A stretch of DNA of 64,000 bases from Phycisphaerae bacterium (GTDB lineage Bacteria; Planctomycetota; Phycisphaerae; Phycisphaerales; UBA1924). The stretch is from the NCBI GenBank assembly GCA_016794925.1, contig JAEUIW010000008.1, positions 62,001 to 126,000 of the forward strand. The letters are read 5' to 3'. Of the stretch, positions 37,650-45,865 are shown piece by piece. The position numbers were made by a program, and so were the translations under genes. The notes beneath the pieces were generated by a model that was not told the DNA's origin, ran no database searches, and saw nothing but the letters and a program-made list of their open reading frames with translations. Every line of letters starts with the position of its first letter. Position 1 is the stretch's first letter.

Positions 37650-38180
37650 ATGCTCCCCGACTCATTCGCCGCCATCACGCGCTCCCAGATGGACGCCTCG
37701 CTCACCATGCTGCGCCACGCCATCCAGTCCTGCACGAACGCTCGCTGGAAACGGCCCGTGGGTGTCTGGCCCTTCTGGCTCGTCGTCTACCACACCCTCT
37801 GCTACGTCGATTGCTACTCCGCGCCCTCCAATCGCGCCTGGAAACCACACCCCGTCTTTCACCCCAAGGGCCGCAAGGAACTGCAGGACGAATACCCCAG
37901 CCGAGGCTTCACCCGGGAGGAGATGCTCGACTATCTCGACCTCTGCCGGGGCCGGTTCTTCGCCGCCGTCGAGCGCGAGACGCCCACGAGCCTGCGGCGC
38001 GCATCGGGCTTCTCATGGCTCAGGTTCACCCGCGCCGAGCTGCACCTGTACAACGTGCGCCACGCCGCGCACCACACCGGGCAACTGACCGCCGCGCTCC
38101 GCAAGAGCGGCGCGAAAGTCGGTTGGGTCAAGGCGGAGAAGCCTCCCTCCGCGCCGATTCAAGCCCGATCCCCGCCCTGA
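37650..38180 (+). CDS. DinB-like four-helix metalloprotein (first copy)
   Basis: A 176-residue protein starting ATG 37650. The DinB/YfiT-like pattern is seen: a first helix with the PFWLVVYHTLCYVDCY segment (one metal-binding His) and a C-terminal helix LYNVRHAAHHTGQLTAALR carrying the paired histidines. Such proteins bind a divalent metal and many act as thiol-dependent transferases with bacillithiol or mycothiol; no specific reaction can be assigned. It follows the GNAT gene. Confidence 0.82.
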   Translation: MLPDSFAAITRSQMDASLTMLRHAIQSCTNARWKRPVGVWPFWLVVYHTLCYVDCYSAPSNRAWKPHPVFHPKGRKELQDEYPSRGFTREEMLDYLDLCRGRFFAAVERETPTSLRRASGFSWLRFTRAELHLYNVRHAAHHTGQLTAALRKSGAKVGWVKAEKPPSAPIQARSPP

Positions 38181-38245
38181 TCGCCGCCGATTCGCCGCGC
38201 GGAGTCGTCCGCGCCTTCCGCGCCGGTTCACGCCCGCGACCCCCA

Positions 38246-38881
38246 TCACGCCCGCCCCCGCACCACCGCCGGCGACTCCGTCTCCGCCTGCCAATCGACC
38301 GCGCTCGGCTCGCACGTGCCCGCGGTGACGCCCGGCACCGTGGCCCCGAGTTGACGGAGCATGTTCAGGCACTGGGCCCGATGGTGGTAGCCGTGCGTCG
38401 TCAGGTGCACGATCACGGCGCCGCGTGTGAACGTGTAGGTCTTCATCACTCCCGGCTCCGACCCCGGCCAATCCACCGACAGTGTCGAGCCCAGGCCCAA
38501 TCGTCCCGCAACGCCCGCGCCTTCACCCACGCCGCTCGCCGCACGCACCTCCCCCACCACGGCCCTCAGATCGCGCTCCGCCTCGTCCAGCAGTTCGAGC
38601 AGCTCCACCGGCGTGCGGTCCCTCGCCTCACCGGAGATCTCCGGAAACCCCGGCACCACGTACAAGTTCGGCCGCGGCGTGCGGGCAGCGATCCGGTCGG
38701 TCCAGCGCCGCATGACGCTGATGATGTGCGTCAGCGTGTCGTGCAGCGACCCCGGCCCGATGGCGAACCGCTGGTGAAACTGCGCGCGCGTGAGCCCCGC
38801 GCACACCCGCAGGATCATCCGCGTCCCCCAGGCGTCCGAGGCCACCAGGATGTCGATCGGATCGGACGAGAGTCTGTTCAC
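38246..38881 (-). CDS. DinB-like four-helix metalloprotein (second copy)
   Basis: A 211-residue protein convergent with the first DinB-like gene, 65 bases apart. Signatures are GSLHDTLTHIISVMRRWTDRI near residue 45 and TTHGYHHRAQCLNMLRQLG near residue 165, which supply the three histidines of the metal site. A Gly/Val-rich insertion lies in the middle. It is only distantly similar to the first copy, so they are separate family members rather than a recent duplication. Confidence 0.88.
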   Translation of the reverse strand: MNRLSSDPIDILVASDAWGTRMILRVCAGLTRAQFHQRFAIGPGSLHDTLTHIISVMRRWTDRIAARTPRPNLYVVPGFPEISGEARDRTPVELLELLDEAERDLRAVVGEVRAASGVGEGAGVAGRLGLGSTLSVDWPGSEPGVMKTYTFTRGAVIVHLTTHGYHHRAQCLNMLRQLGATVPGVTAGTCEPSAVDWQAETESPAVVRGRA

Positions 38882-39007
38882 GCGTCGCTCCTCGCGCCCC
38901 CGCTCCCTCCCCGCGGCTCCCCACGCCCAGCCCCATGTCCGCGCGCCATTCTTGCGTCGTCGCGCGCCGCGCTCCGCTCCCGCGCGCCCAACGGCCCGGG
39001 CCGGACA

Positions 39008-39835
39008 TCATCGCACGTCGCGGCCGCGCACGCCGTCCGTGGTGTGAAGCAGCGCGGGAGAGTCGGCGTAATGCACGGCGCCCGAATCCTTGAAGATGAA
39101 GCCGTCGCCGCGCTCGTACCCGCCCTGCAGCGATTCCCACGGCAGCGGACGCGCGCCGCCATCGCACGTCGCCACGAGCCTCGCACGCGCGAGGTCGCGC
39201 CTCCCCCCGCGCGAGCTCCTCGGCGCACCCTCGCCCCGTACCCCTTCCACGACCAGCGCCTTGGACCCCGGGAACGCCACCTGATCCGCGCGCGTGCCGC
39301 CCCACTGCCCGGGTCCGGTGCGGCGGTAGGGGTTCCAGAAGTCCGGGTGCGCGATGAACGCGCACGGGTAGTGGTAGCTCGTGAACCACGGCCGCATCTC
39401 CACGCCCGTGCCCTCGCCCGCGTAGCGCGGCGGGAAGAGCGCCTCCGACGATGCGTTCCCGGAGAAGTACCCGTCCGCGAGCGCGATGTGCCACGTCTGG
39501 AACGCGTCGAAGAACGAGGCGACCTCCACGCGCAGTCCCCCGCCCGCGATGACGTTGTCGCCGAACCCGACGTGCGTGAAATACGGCCATGAACCCGCGA
39601 AGTCCTGGGTGTACGCGTGAAACCCCCGCGCGATGCTCGCGAGGCTCTGGAGCGAACGCGTTCGCTTCGCGCCCTCGCGCACGGCCGCGAGCGGCCCTGA
39701 TAGAAGCGCGAGCAGCACCCCGACCACCGCGAGACACACCAGGACCTCGATCAGGGTCACCGCCCGACGGCGCTCGGACGCGCCCGCCGCCAAGACCGGA
39801 TCGATGCGAGAAGACCCGCGAATCCCGCCGACCAC
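39008..39835 (-). CDS. Type IV pilin-like/DUF1559-type pseudopilin
   Basis: About 275 residues from GTG 39835, an uncertain start chosen because a basic leader must precede the pilin signal. The prepilin site is RRRA-VTLIEVLVCLAVVG, with the conserved glutamate at +5 and a hydrophobic helix. The mature part has LASIARGFHAYTQDFAGSWPYF and an ending DSGAVHYADSPALLHTTDGV resembling the H-x-G end of DUF1559 planctomycete pseudopilins. The gene overlaps the MauE-like gene by 79 bases and is last in the operon, which suggests co-translation. A role as an envelope or secretion pseudopilin is inferred. Confidence 0.72.
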   Translation of the reverse strand: MVGGIRGSSRIDPVLAAGASERRRAVTLIEVLVCLAVVGVLLALLSGPLAAVREGAKRTRSLQSLASIARGFHAYTQDFAGSWPYFTHVGFGDNVIAGGGLRVEVASFFDAFQTWHIALADGYFSGNASSEALFPPRYAGEGTGVEMRPWFTSYHYPCAFIAHPDFWNPYRRTGPGQWGGTRADQVAFPGSKALVVEGVRGEGAPRSSRGGRRDLARARLVATCDGGARPLPWESLQGGYERGDGFIFKDSGAVHYADSPALLHTTDGVRGRDVR

Positions 39836-40248
39836 AGCACGCCGTTGCGCACCAGCCCGGCCCGTATCGAACCCTCGACATCCAAGTACCGCGCCCACAG
39901 GCCGAGGCACGCGCACGTCGGCTTGACATTGTTGGCCCAGTGCCACAGGAGTACTCCCGTGAAGAGGCTCACAAGCCCAAGTGAGCAGACAACAGCCTGA
40001 AGTCTGCGACCGGAAACAAACACGACGAACGGCGCCGCCTCAACGGCCGGAAGCACCACCGACAACAAGTCCATACACCACGATGGCAACAGAACGAAAC
40101 CGTCAACCGAGGACCGCCAATGATCCCAATCCGCGAGCTTTCCAATCGCGGTCAGGAACAATATCGCGGGAAGCAAACTCTGAACTCCGGTTCGCACGCC
40201 TTTCACTGCGATCCCCTGAGCACGAACGTCCGGATCAGGGCTCAGCAT
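39757..40248 (-). CDS. MauE/DoxX-family membrane protein
   Basis: A 163-residue protein. ATG 40248 overlaps the stop of the upstream gene (ATGCTGA) and gives a protein with four membrane helices, as in MauE. The motif KPTCACLGLW is the conserved CxCLG thiol pair near the third helix. MauE-type proteins help oxidise or handle disulfides for secreted proteins such as methylamine dehydrogenase small subunit. Here the neighbour upstream encodes a secreted protein with eight cysteines, a plausible client. Longer starts at 40278 and 40335 are disfavoured. Confidence 0.78.
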   Translation of the reverse strand: MLSPDPDVRAQGIAVKGVRTGVQSLLPAILFLTAIGKLADWDHWRSSVDGFVLLPSWCMDLLSVVLPAVEAAPFVVFVSGRRLQAVVCSLGLVSLFTGVLLWHWANNVKPTCACLGLWARYLDVEGSIRAGLVRNGVLWSAGFAGLLASIRSWRRARPSAVGR

Positions 40249-40676
40249 CCCGATCCCGTTGCCTGACGCCCGGTACATGTCTTCGTCAGCGTACCGAGCC
40301 AATTGCAGTTTCCGGTGTTGTTCGGCCCGCTGCACTCATATGAATCGATTATTACGCTGATCGGAGCGGTATTGTGGATTGGCCCGAGGCTCCCCGCTTC
40401 ATCTCCAGACTTGGCACGAACATCATTAACCTGCGCATCCTGAATGATGACATCGCCGCAGGGCGTGATGTTGGCTCCGTTGGTGCATTTGCGACCCTGG
40501 TTGGCGTGCAATGCACCGCATGATTTGGTGAAGTTGAAGTAACACGCCGGCGCGCCCCCAGGTCCTCCACCAGAATCCGCGAACAGGCTCGCCGCGCCGA
40601 AAACGACCGCCGCAAACGCTGTACAGGCAGCCGCACGACCTGCAGCAAATCTGGACGTGCTCGTGTGTGTATGCAT
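40242..40676 (-). CDS. Secreted cysteine-rich protein of unknown function
   Basis: A 144-residue protein. A signal peptide of about 34 residues (to SLFADS) is followed by a mature part of about 110 residues with eight cysteines (at CYF, SCG, KCT, PCG, ECS, NCN, TCT and the final C), enough for four disulfides. No family is recognised. Its place directly before a MauE-like thiol membrane protein, with overlapping codons, suggests the pair is functionally linked. The upstream gene ends 15 bases before it. Confidence 0.8.
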   Translation of the reverse strand: MHTHTSTSRFAAGRAAACTAFAAVVFGAASLFADSGGGPGGAPACYFNFTKSCGALHANQGRKCTNGANITPCGDVIIQDAQVNDVRAKSGDEAGSLGPIHNTAPISVIIDSYECSGPNNTGNCNWLGTLTKTCTGRQATGSGC

Positions 40677-40691
40677 GTATGTTCCTTCTTC

Positions 40692-41873
40692 TCACGTGTT
40701 GCCGCGCATCGTCCGGTGAACGATCACCGGGATGATGACGATGACCAATCCGACCAGCACAACCGAGATGAACCAGCCCCACGAGCGCCCCGGGGACCCC
40801 TCGGCCGCGGGAGCGGGCGATGAAGATGCGCGGGCCGGTGGGGGTATCCCCATGGGATCCGTGATCGCGAAGCGATCCACGCCGTCATGCGTCACCCACG
40901 TCACACTCAGGCTATCCCGGTAGTTTTCCCAGTGCGGCACGGATCGGTCCGACCAATCACGCACGAGCCAGTCGGAAGCCGCCACGGGGCGGACGCATGC
41001 CCGCTCGACCTCGTCCCGGCCCACGCGTTTCGACGCGCGCCGCGTGGCACGCACCCGGACGCCGTCGCCGCGATCTTCGACAAACCCGGATATTGGCGCC
41101 GACGCGTCACCCGTGGTCGCGGGCACGAACACCATGCTCGGCGGAACCCCCGAAGCCGATTCGCCTCCGTCCAGCCATCGCAGGCCCAGGGCCCTCGGTT
41201 CGTTCCTGGGCGCCGGCCAATCGCCGCTGAGCATCACGCCCCCGGAGCCCGGGCCACGCAGGGCCAGCCTCCATGTTTCACCCTCGAACACGACCGAGCC
41301 CGGATCCGGAACAAGCCCGATCACCGGCAGGCGGTAATGAAAGAAACGCCGCAGCTTCTCGACGGCCATGTCGTGGTAGCGGCTCACGTTGAACCCGCCC
41401 GGGAAGGGAATACCCGAGTGAATGACCGTGAGCTGGGCCTGCTCCCCGTCCCGCCTGTACAGCATCCACCGCTCGCCCCCCAGGCCGCCGCGCCGCAGCT
41501 CGCGCCCGTCGGCGTCGCGTTCCTCGAGCAGCCACGCGTCGGACCCCGCGTACAGGAGGCGGAACCGCGACGCGACCCGCTGCTCGAGGCACCGGCGAAG
41601 CAGCAGCAGGCGGTTTCGATCCGGATGGTCCGGCTTGTCCTCGACCGCCCGCCAGCGCGCCCCGACCTCCTCCGCGGAGAGCAGCGAGGACCATTCCTCG
41701 TCCCACTCAAGTTCGATGCCGGGAACATCCGCCGGTCGAACCTGCGTCGGGTTGGAGTGGTGCGCGACCCAACGCAGAAGGACTTCGGCGCGATCTCGAT
41801 TCTCCGGCGGGACGGCCGCGCCGCAGAGCAACAAGCCGAGCGAAGTGCCAGCAGCGCTGAGCATCGCCAACAT
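40692..41873 (-). CDS. Exported, C-terminally anchored protein of unknown function
   Basis: A 393-residue protein from ATG 41873. An N-terminal signal peptide (MLAMLSAAGTSLGLLLCGAA) and a C-terminal membrane helix (GWFISVVLVGLVIVIIPVIV) bracket an extracytoplasmic domain of about 330 residues rich in charged residues (for example GIELEWDEEWSSLL, HYRLPVIGLVPDPG). No known domain is recognised. The ATG lies directly downstream of a run of twelve G bases in the ribosome binding site position. It is first in the four-gene operon with the cysteine-rich protein, MauE-like protein and pseudopilin. Confidence 0.75.
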   Translation of the reverse strand: MLAMLSAAGTSLGLLLCGAAVPPENRDRAEVLLRWVAHHSNPTQVRPADVPGIELEWDEEWSSLLSAEEVGARWRAVEDKPDHPDRNRLLLLRRCLEQRVASRFRLLYAGSDAWLLEERDADGRELRRGGLGGERWMLYRRDGEQAQLTVIHSGIPFPGGFNVSRYHDMAVEKLRRFFHYRLPVIGLVPDPGSVVFEGETWRLALRGPGSGGVMLSGDWPAPRNEPRALGLRWLDGGESASGVPPSMVFVPATTGDASAPISGFVEDRGDGVRVRATRRASKRVGRDEVERACVRPVAASDWLVRDWSDRSVPHWENYRDSLSVTWVTHDGVDRFAITDPMGIPPPARASSSPAPAAEGSPGRSWGWFISVVLVGLVIVIIPVIVHRTMRGNT

Positions 41874-41881
41874 AATATGTG

Positions 41882-41893
41882 CCCCCCCCCCCC
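41882..41893 (-). promoter_or_regulatory. G12 homopolymer tract at the ribosome binding site
   Basis: Twelve consecutive G bases on the coding strand end eight bases before ATG 41873. Such tracts vary in length by slipped-strand mispairing. A change here would alter spacing and strength of the ribosome binding site and could switch expression of the exported protein and its operon. The tract also lies in an open frame from TTG 41900. Confidence 0.7.
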
Positions 41894-41922
41894 AAATCAA
41901 ACGTATCGAGATCCGCGGACCC

Positions 41923-42483
41923 TCAATACTGCAGCCCCACCGGCTGCGGCCGCACCGCGTGCGTCGGGGCCACCGCCAGCCCCAGGCCCACGCGCTTGCC
42001 CCCGTCCATCGGCGGCATCCCCTCCTGGTCGATGTACCGCTGGATCATCATCACGCCCTCGATCAACTGTTCCGGGCGCGGCGGGCAACCCGGCACGTAC
42101 ACGTCCACCGGGATGAACTGGTCGCACCCCTGCACCACCGCGTACGTGTCGAACACCCCGCCCGTGCTGGCGCACGCGCCCATCGAGATCACCCACTTGG
42201 GCTCGGTCATCTGCTGATAGATCCGCTGCAGCACCGGCATGGTCTTGATCGCGATCCGGCCCGCGACAATCAGCAGGTCGCTCTGCCGCGGGCTGAACCT
42301 CATGACCTCGGCCCCGAACCGCGCCAGGTCGTACCGGCTCGACGCCGTGGCCATCAGCTCGATGCCGCAGCACGCCGTCGCGAAGGGCATGGGCCACAGC
42401 GAGTTCCGCCGTGACCAGTTGATCACCCGGCGCAGCTGCGTCGTCAGGAACCCCTCGGCGGGAAGCGCGGCTTCAAGACCCAT
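41923..42483 (-). CDS. nuoB: NADH-quinone oxidoreductase subunit B (NuoB)
   Basis: A 186-residue protein holding the N2 4Fe-4S cluster of respiratory complex I, near the quinone site. The ligands are visible as [10 protein letters not shown] (the tandem Cys), [10 protein letters not shown] and [14 protein letters not shown]. Length fits the family. It is the only complex I subunit in the window, so the nuo genes seem scattered or the rest lies elsewhere. Confidence 0.97.
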   Translation of the reverse strand: MGLEAALPAEGFLTTQLRRVINWSRRNSLWPMPFATACCGIELMATASSRYDLARFGAEVMRFSPRQSDLLIVAGRIAIKTMPVLQRIYQQMTEPKWVISMGACASTGGVFDTYAVVQGCDQFIPVDVYVPGCPPRPEQLIEGVMMIQRYIDQEGMPPMDGGKRVGLGLAVAPTHAVRPQPVGLQY

Positions 42484-42579
42484 GAGCGAATCCTCCCGAA
42501 CAGGCGAACGCGATCGTACGCCGACCCATCCTGAACCCCGACCCGACGTGCCCCCGTCTCAGCCCGGCACCCCCACCGG

Positions 42580-42792
42580 TTACGGCCGCTTTGTTTCCTT
42601 GCCGAAGATCCAGTCGTCCAGCGTGCTCGACTCCTGGTAACGCTCCTCGACCTTGTACTGATCCGACCCGAATCCCTTGGCGCTCGTGACCCGCTCGTAG
42701 CACCCGCCCAACAGCGCCAGCACCGCCGCCGAGCCCAGTTGCAGCAGCAGCCCGATCGTCAGGACCCGCTTCGGCGGCAGACGCTTGCTCAT
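42580..42792 (-). CDS. Small lipoprotein of unknown function
   Basis: A 70-residue protein from ATG 42792. A basic N-terminus, hydrophobic stretch and lipobox LLGGC (Cys near 31) are followed by a short mature part (YERVTSAKGFGSDQYKVEER) of about 40 residues. No relatives are recognised. It sits alone on the minus strand 96 bases before nuoB, possibly co-transcribed with it. Confidence 0.6.
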   Translation of the reverse strand: MSKRLPPKRVLTIGLLLQLGSAAVLALLGGCYERVTSAKGFGSDQYKVEERYQESSTLDDWIFGKETKRP

Positions 42793-42867
42793 CGGCGAAC
42801 ACTCCCGAGCCAACCCCCGTCAATCAACACTCCCCCTCACCCCACCCTCAAGTTCGCGCGGCTCCGG

Positions 42868-44421
42868 TCACGGGGCCGTGCCGGGCATGGTAAGCCGCGC
42901 CGAACCAGACTCGGAGGCCGGCGACTCGACGATGGGCGTCCGGTTCACCGCCTCCTTGGCGGTCCACTCGGCCGAAGGTGGCGGGGGGAGCATCGCGGCC
43001 AGGGTCTCCCCTTCCACGCTCGCCCGGGACGCGGCGGCCACGCGGCTGAGGATCGACGCGGCCACCGGCGACACGGCCCGTTCCGCCGCCCGCGCCTGCA
43101 TGGCCGACATGGCCTCGGCCAACCCGATGGTGTCCGCCGGGCGCGCCAGCGTGTACGCCTCGTCCGCGCCGGACACCGCCGCGCTGGACGTCTGCCCCTC
43201 CGTCACGACCACACGCACGAACCCCTGATCCGTGAATCGCGCCAGCAGCGACCGCACCAGAGGCTCGCGCAACCCGGTCTGCTTGGCCAGTTCGCCGGCG
43301 CCGATCGCCTGGCCGTTCTGGAACGTGCGCCCCACCGCCGCGAGCACCAGCAGCCCCAGCGATGGATCGACCATGCCGTCCAGGTCCGATTCGCGCAGCC
43401 GCAGCCTGTGCCCGGCGGCCTGGCTCTGGATCGAGAAGCTCATCTGCAGGCCCAGCAGCACGATCATCCAGGTCACGTACACCCAGAGCAGGAACAGGGG
43501 CAACAGGGCCAGCGAGCCGTAGAGCGTCACGTAGCCGGTGGTCTTGTGCAGATAGAGCGTGAAGGCCGCCTTGCCCGACTCCAGCAGCACCGCGCCCACC
43601 AGCGCGCCGGCCATCGCCGGCCCCATCCGCACCTTGGTGTTCGGCAGCACCATGTACACCGTGAAGAGCAGGAGCCAGGAGATGCTCACGGTTACCGCGT
43701 ACCCCAGCACCAGCAGGAACGTCTGGTTGGTCGAACCCGGAATATCGCTCGTCACGGTCAGCACCCAGGCGCGGAACGTCTCGCCCACGTAGAAGCTCGC
43801 CCACAGGCACAACGGACCCAGCGACACCAGCAGCCAGTACTGCTGCACCCGCCGCAACCAGCTCCGCCCGCGCGGCGCGGCGTAGATCTGGTTGAACGAC
43901 CGCTCCACCTCCACCAGCATCGAGATGCACGCGTAGACCAGCATCGCCAGGCCGACCACGCCGATGGCGCCGAAGTTGATCTCGCTGACCTTATTTACGA
44001 GGCCCTGGATCCAGTCCGCGATGCTCTGCCCCCCGGGAATCGGCGGGGGCGAACCGTCCGGGCCCGGCGGACCGACACCCTGCGTCACCGCGATCTGACC
44101 CAGCCCCACCAGGTCCAGGACCTTTCGAAGCAGGTCCGCCACCACCTGATCCGTCCCCTTGAACATCCGGAACGTGACCAGGGCCACCACCAGCAGGGGA
44201 AGCAAGCTGAAGATCGTGCGGTACGTGAGCGCGGCGGACATCAGCGGCAGGTCGCCGAACGTGACCGAGTTGTATGTCTCGGTGATGACGTCCCAGGCGA
44301 TGCGCCAGCGGCTGCGCTGGGAGGGAATGGACCCGGATCGCCACCCGACGCCGACGGGCGCGCGCACGCCCGCCACCCCGCCACCGGATCGGCTCACTCC
44401 GCCGGCGTTGTCGCTGTTCAT
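42868..44421 (-). CDS. YihY/BrkB-family inner membrane protein
   Basis: A 517-residue protein. Six predicted helices lie in the YihY/virulence factor BrkB core: residues about 45-75 (ALTYRTIFSLLPLLVVALVTFRMF), then at about 140, 190, 235, 265 and 295 (LYGSLALLPLFLLWVYVTWMIVLLG). The C-terminal 200 residues form a cytoplasmic winged-helix-like region (LAKQTGLREPLVRSLLARFTDQGFVRVVV) and a disordered tail. The family is of unknown molecular function and was historically misnamed a ribonuclease. The start overlaps the stop of the pseudouridine synthase gene (ATGA). Confidence 0.9.
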   Translation of the reverse strand: MNSDNAGGVSRSGGGVAGVRAPVGVGWRSGSIPSQRSRWRIAWDVITETYNSVTFGDLPLMSAALTYRTIFSLLPLLVVALVTFRMFKGTDQVVADLLRKVLDLVGLGQIAVTQGVGPPGPDGSPPPIPGGQSIADWIQGLVNKVSEINFGAIGVVGLAMLVYACISMLVEVERSFNQIYAAPRGRSWLRRVQQYWLLVSLGPLCLWASFYVGETFRAWVLTVTSDIPGSTNQTFLLVLGYAVTVSISWLLLFTVYMVLPNTKVRMGPAMAGALVGAVLLESGKAAFTLYLHKTTGYVTLYGSLALLPLFLLWVYVTWMIVLLGLQMSFSIQSQAAGHRLRLRESDLDGMVDPSLGLLVLAAVGRTFQNGQAIGAGELAKQTGLREPLVRSLLARFTDQGFVRVVVTEGQTSSAAVSGADEAYTLARPADTIGLAEAMSAMQARAAERAVSPVAASILSRVAAASRASVEGETLAAMLPPPPSAEWTAKEAVNRTPIVESPASESGSARLTMPGTAP

Positions 44422-45692
44422 GGCGCGGGTCTCCTGGCGCGACGGATCAACGGACCTTGAATCGGAATGATCGTTGAGGGGGGCACGATTGGGGCCGTCC
44501 TTTGCGCGGTCAGTCTCTCCTCTTTTTTCGACCTTGGACCGTTCTGTACTCCGGATCCTTGGGGCATGGAACGAGGCGTTTTTCTCGCGCTTTCGTGTCC
44601 CCCTTCCATTATACGAATAGGACGCGGATTAGTTTTCAAAATTTTCGTTTTTTGTTTGGCTAACGGAACAACGCTGCCGGACTGTGAACTCGCTGGGAAT
44701 TCAAGCGTTGGAGTATTAGTTATAGGACGCATGCGCGATTGCTTGATCAGTGCTCGCACAGAACGAAGCTCATCACGTGTCAATTCGCGCCATTCCCCTG
44801 GGCCAAGGCTCGTGAGCGCGAGCGGTCCCAGTCCGGTACGAACGACTCTCCGAACGCGCTGCCCGCCGATCGCAAGTAATTGCGATAGCGGGACTTCCTG
44901 CGCACCAAGCGTGCGAACTTCGAGCACCGTGCGAAGGCCGGGGCCAGCGGATTCTGACGCGCGAGATTGCAACTGATTCTCGGGGCCTGCCGCGCGACGG
45001 GGCTTGAAGCGACTCGAACGTTCGCGGGGTTCTGGGTTCGTGACGCCCACCGCCCGGATGACGATTTCGGTCTGGGCTCCGCGGCGTCGGAAACCAAACT
45101 CTGGGCCCGAACGTCGGGTCGCCTCACGGACTGATTGCTGCAATTCGGCAACCTGAGCGGGTTGCAACACCCCTAAAATAGTGGCTTCGTGGACTCGTTC
45201 CACGCCGAAGCTCGGGTGCGTCAGGCGGTGCGCAAGGTCGCCGTCGTTGGTCAAGAGGACCAGGCCGGAGGTATGAAAATCGAGGCGCCCGACGGGAAAG
45301 AGGCGCGCCCCGGAGGGGTGTTTCACGAGGTCCATGACGGTGGTGCGCCCGCCGTCGTCGCTGGCGGTGCACATGACACGCTCGGGCTTGTTGAACAGCA
45401 CATAGAGGCGGCGCGACTCGAACGCGATGGGCACCTGACGGCCGTCCACGGCCACGCGATCCACGCCGGGCCTGACGAATGCGGGGAGGCGGCGAACCAC
45501 GGATCCGTTGACGGTGACGCGCCCTTTTTCGATCATCGCCTCGCACGCGCGGCGTGCTGCGACGCCGGCGGCCGCGAGCGCGCGCTGGAGGCGGATCGGC
45601 TCTGGACCGCCCTGGCTCTCCGCCCCGCCCGCCCGCGATGGGGATGCGTCCGAGCGCGGGTTGGCACCGGAGGCCCGGCGGAGCCGCTTCAT
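44418..45692 (-). CDS. RsuA/RluB-family pseudouridine synthase with S4 domain
   Basis: A 424-residue protein from ATG 45692. The S4 RNA-binding domain spans about 33-80 (IRLQRALAAAGVAARRACEAMIEKGRVTVNG) and the catalytic domain about 85-285. Its active-site motif is VGRLDFHTSGLVLLTNDGDLAHRL with the essential Asp. It should turn uridine to pseudouridine in rRNA. The last 100 residues are a basic, disordered tail (KKEERLTAQRTAP, IRRARRPAP) encoded by unusually AT-rich DNA (about 44500-44760). RluB-type paralogues also carry basic tails. The exact rRNA target is not known. Confidence 0.92.
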   Translation of the reverse strand: MKRLRRASGANPRSDASPSRAGGAESQGGPEPIRLQRALAAAGVAARRACEAMIEKGRVTVNGSVVRRLPAFVRPGVDRVAVDGRQVPIAFESRRLYVLFNKPERVMCTASDDGGRTTVMDLVKHPSGARLFPVGRLDFHTSGLVLLTNDGDLAHRLTHPSFGVERVHEATILGVLQPAQVAELQQSVREATRRSGPEFGFRRRGAQTEIVIRAVGVTNPEPRERSSRFKPRRAAGPENQLQSRASESAGPGLRTVLEVRTLGAQEVPLSQLLAIGGQRVRRVVRTGLGPLALTSLGPGEWRELTRDELRSVRALIKQSRMRPITNTPTLEFPASSQSGSVVPLAKQKTKILKTNPRPIRIMEGGHESARKTPRSMPQGSGVQNGPRSKKEERLTAQRTAPIVPPSTIIPIQGPLIRRARRPAP

Positions 45693-45865
45693 GCTCTCAT
45701 CGTAGGGGGCGGTGGCAACCTGCCTTCGCTCCGGGTGCGTGGCGCGGTCCGGCGCAAACATTGCACGAACGAGCGCTCACGGGTCGATCAGATGCGTGCG
45801 GTCGGGAGCGGTGCGACGGGCTCGCGCGGCATCGTGACCGCATCACTCTCCCGGATTCACACGCG

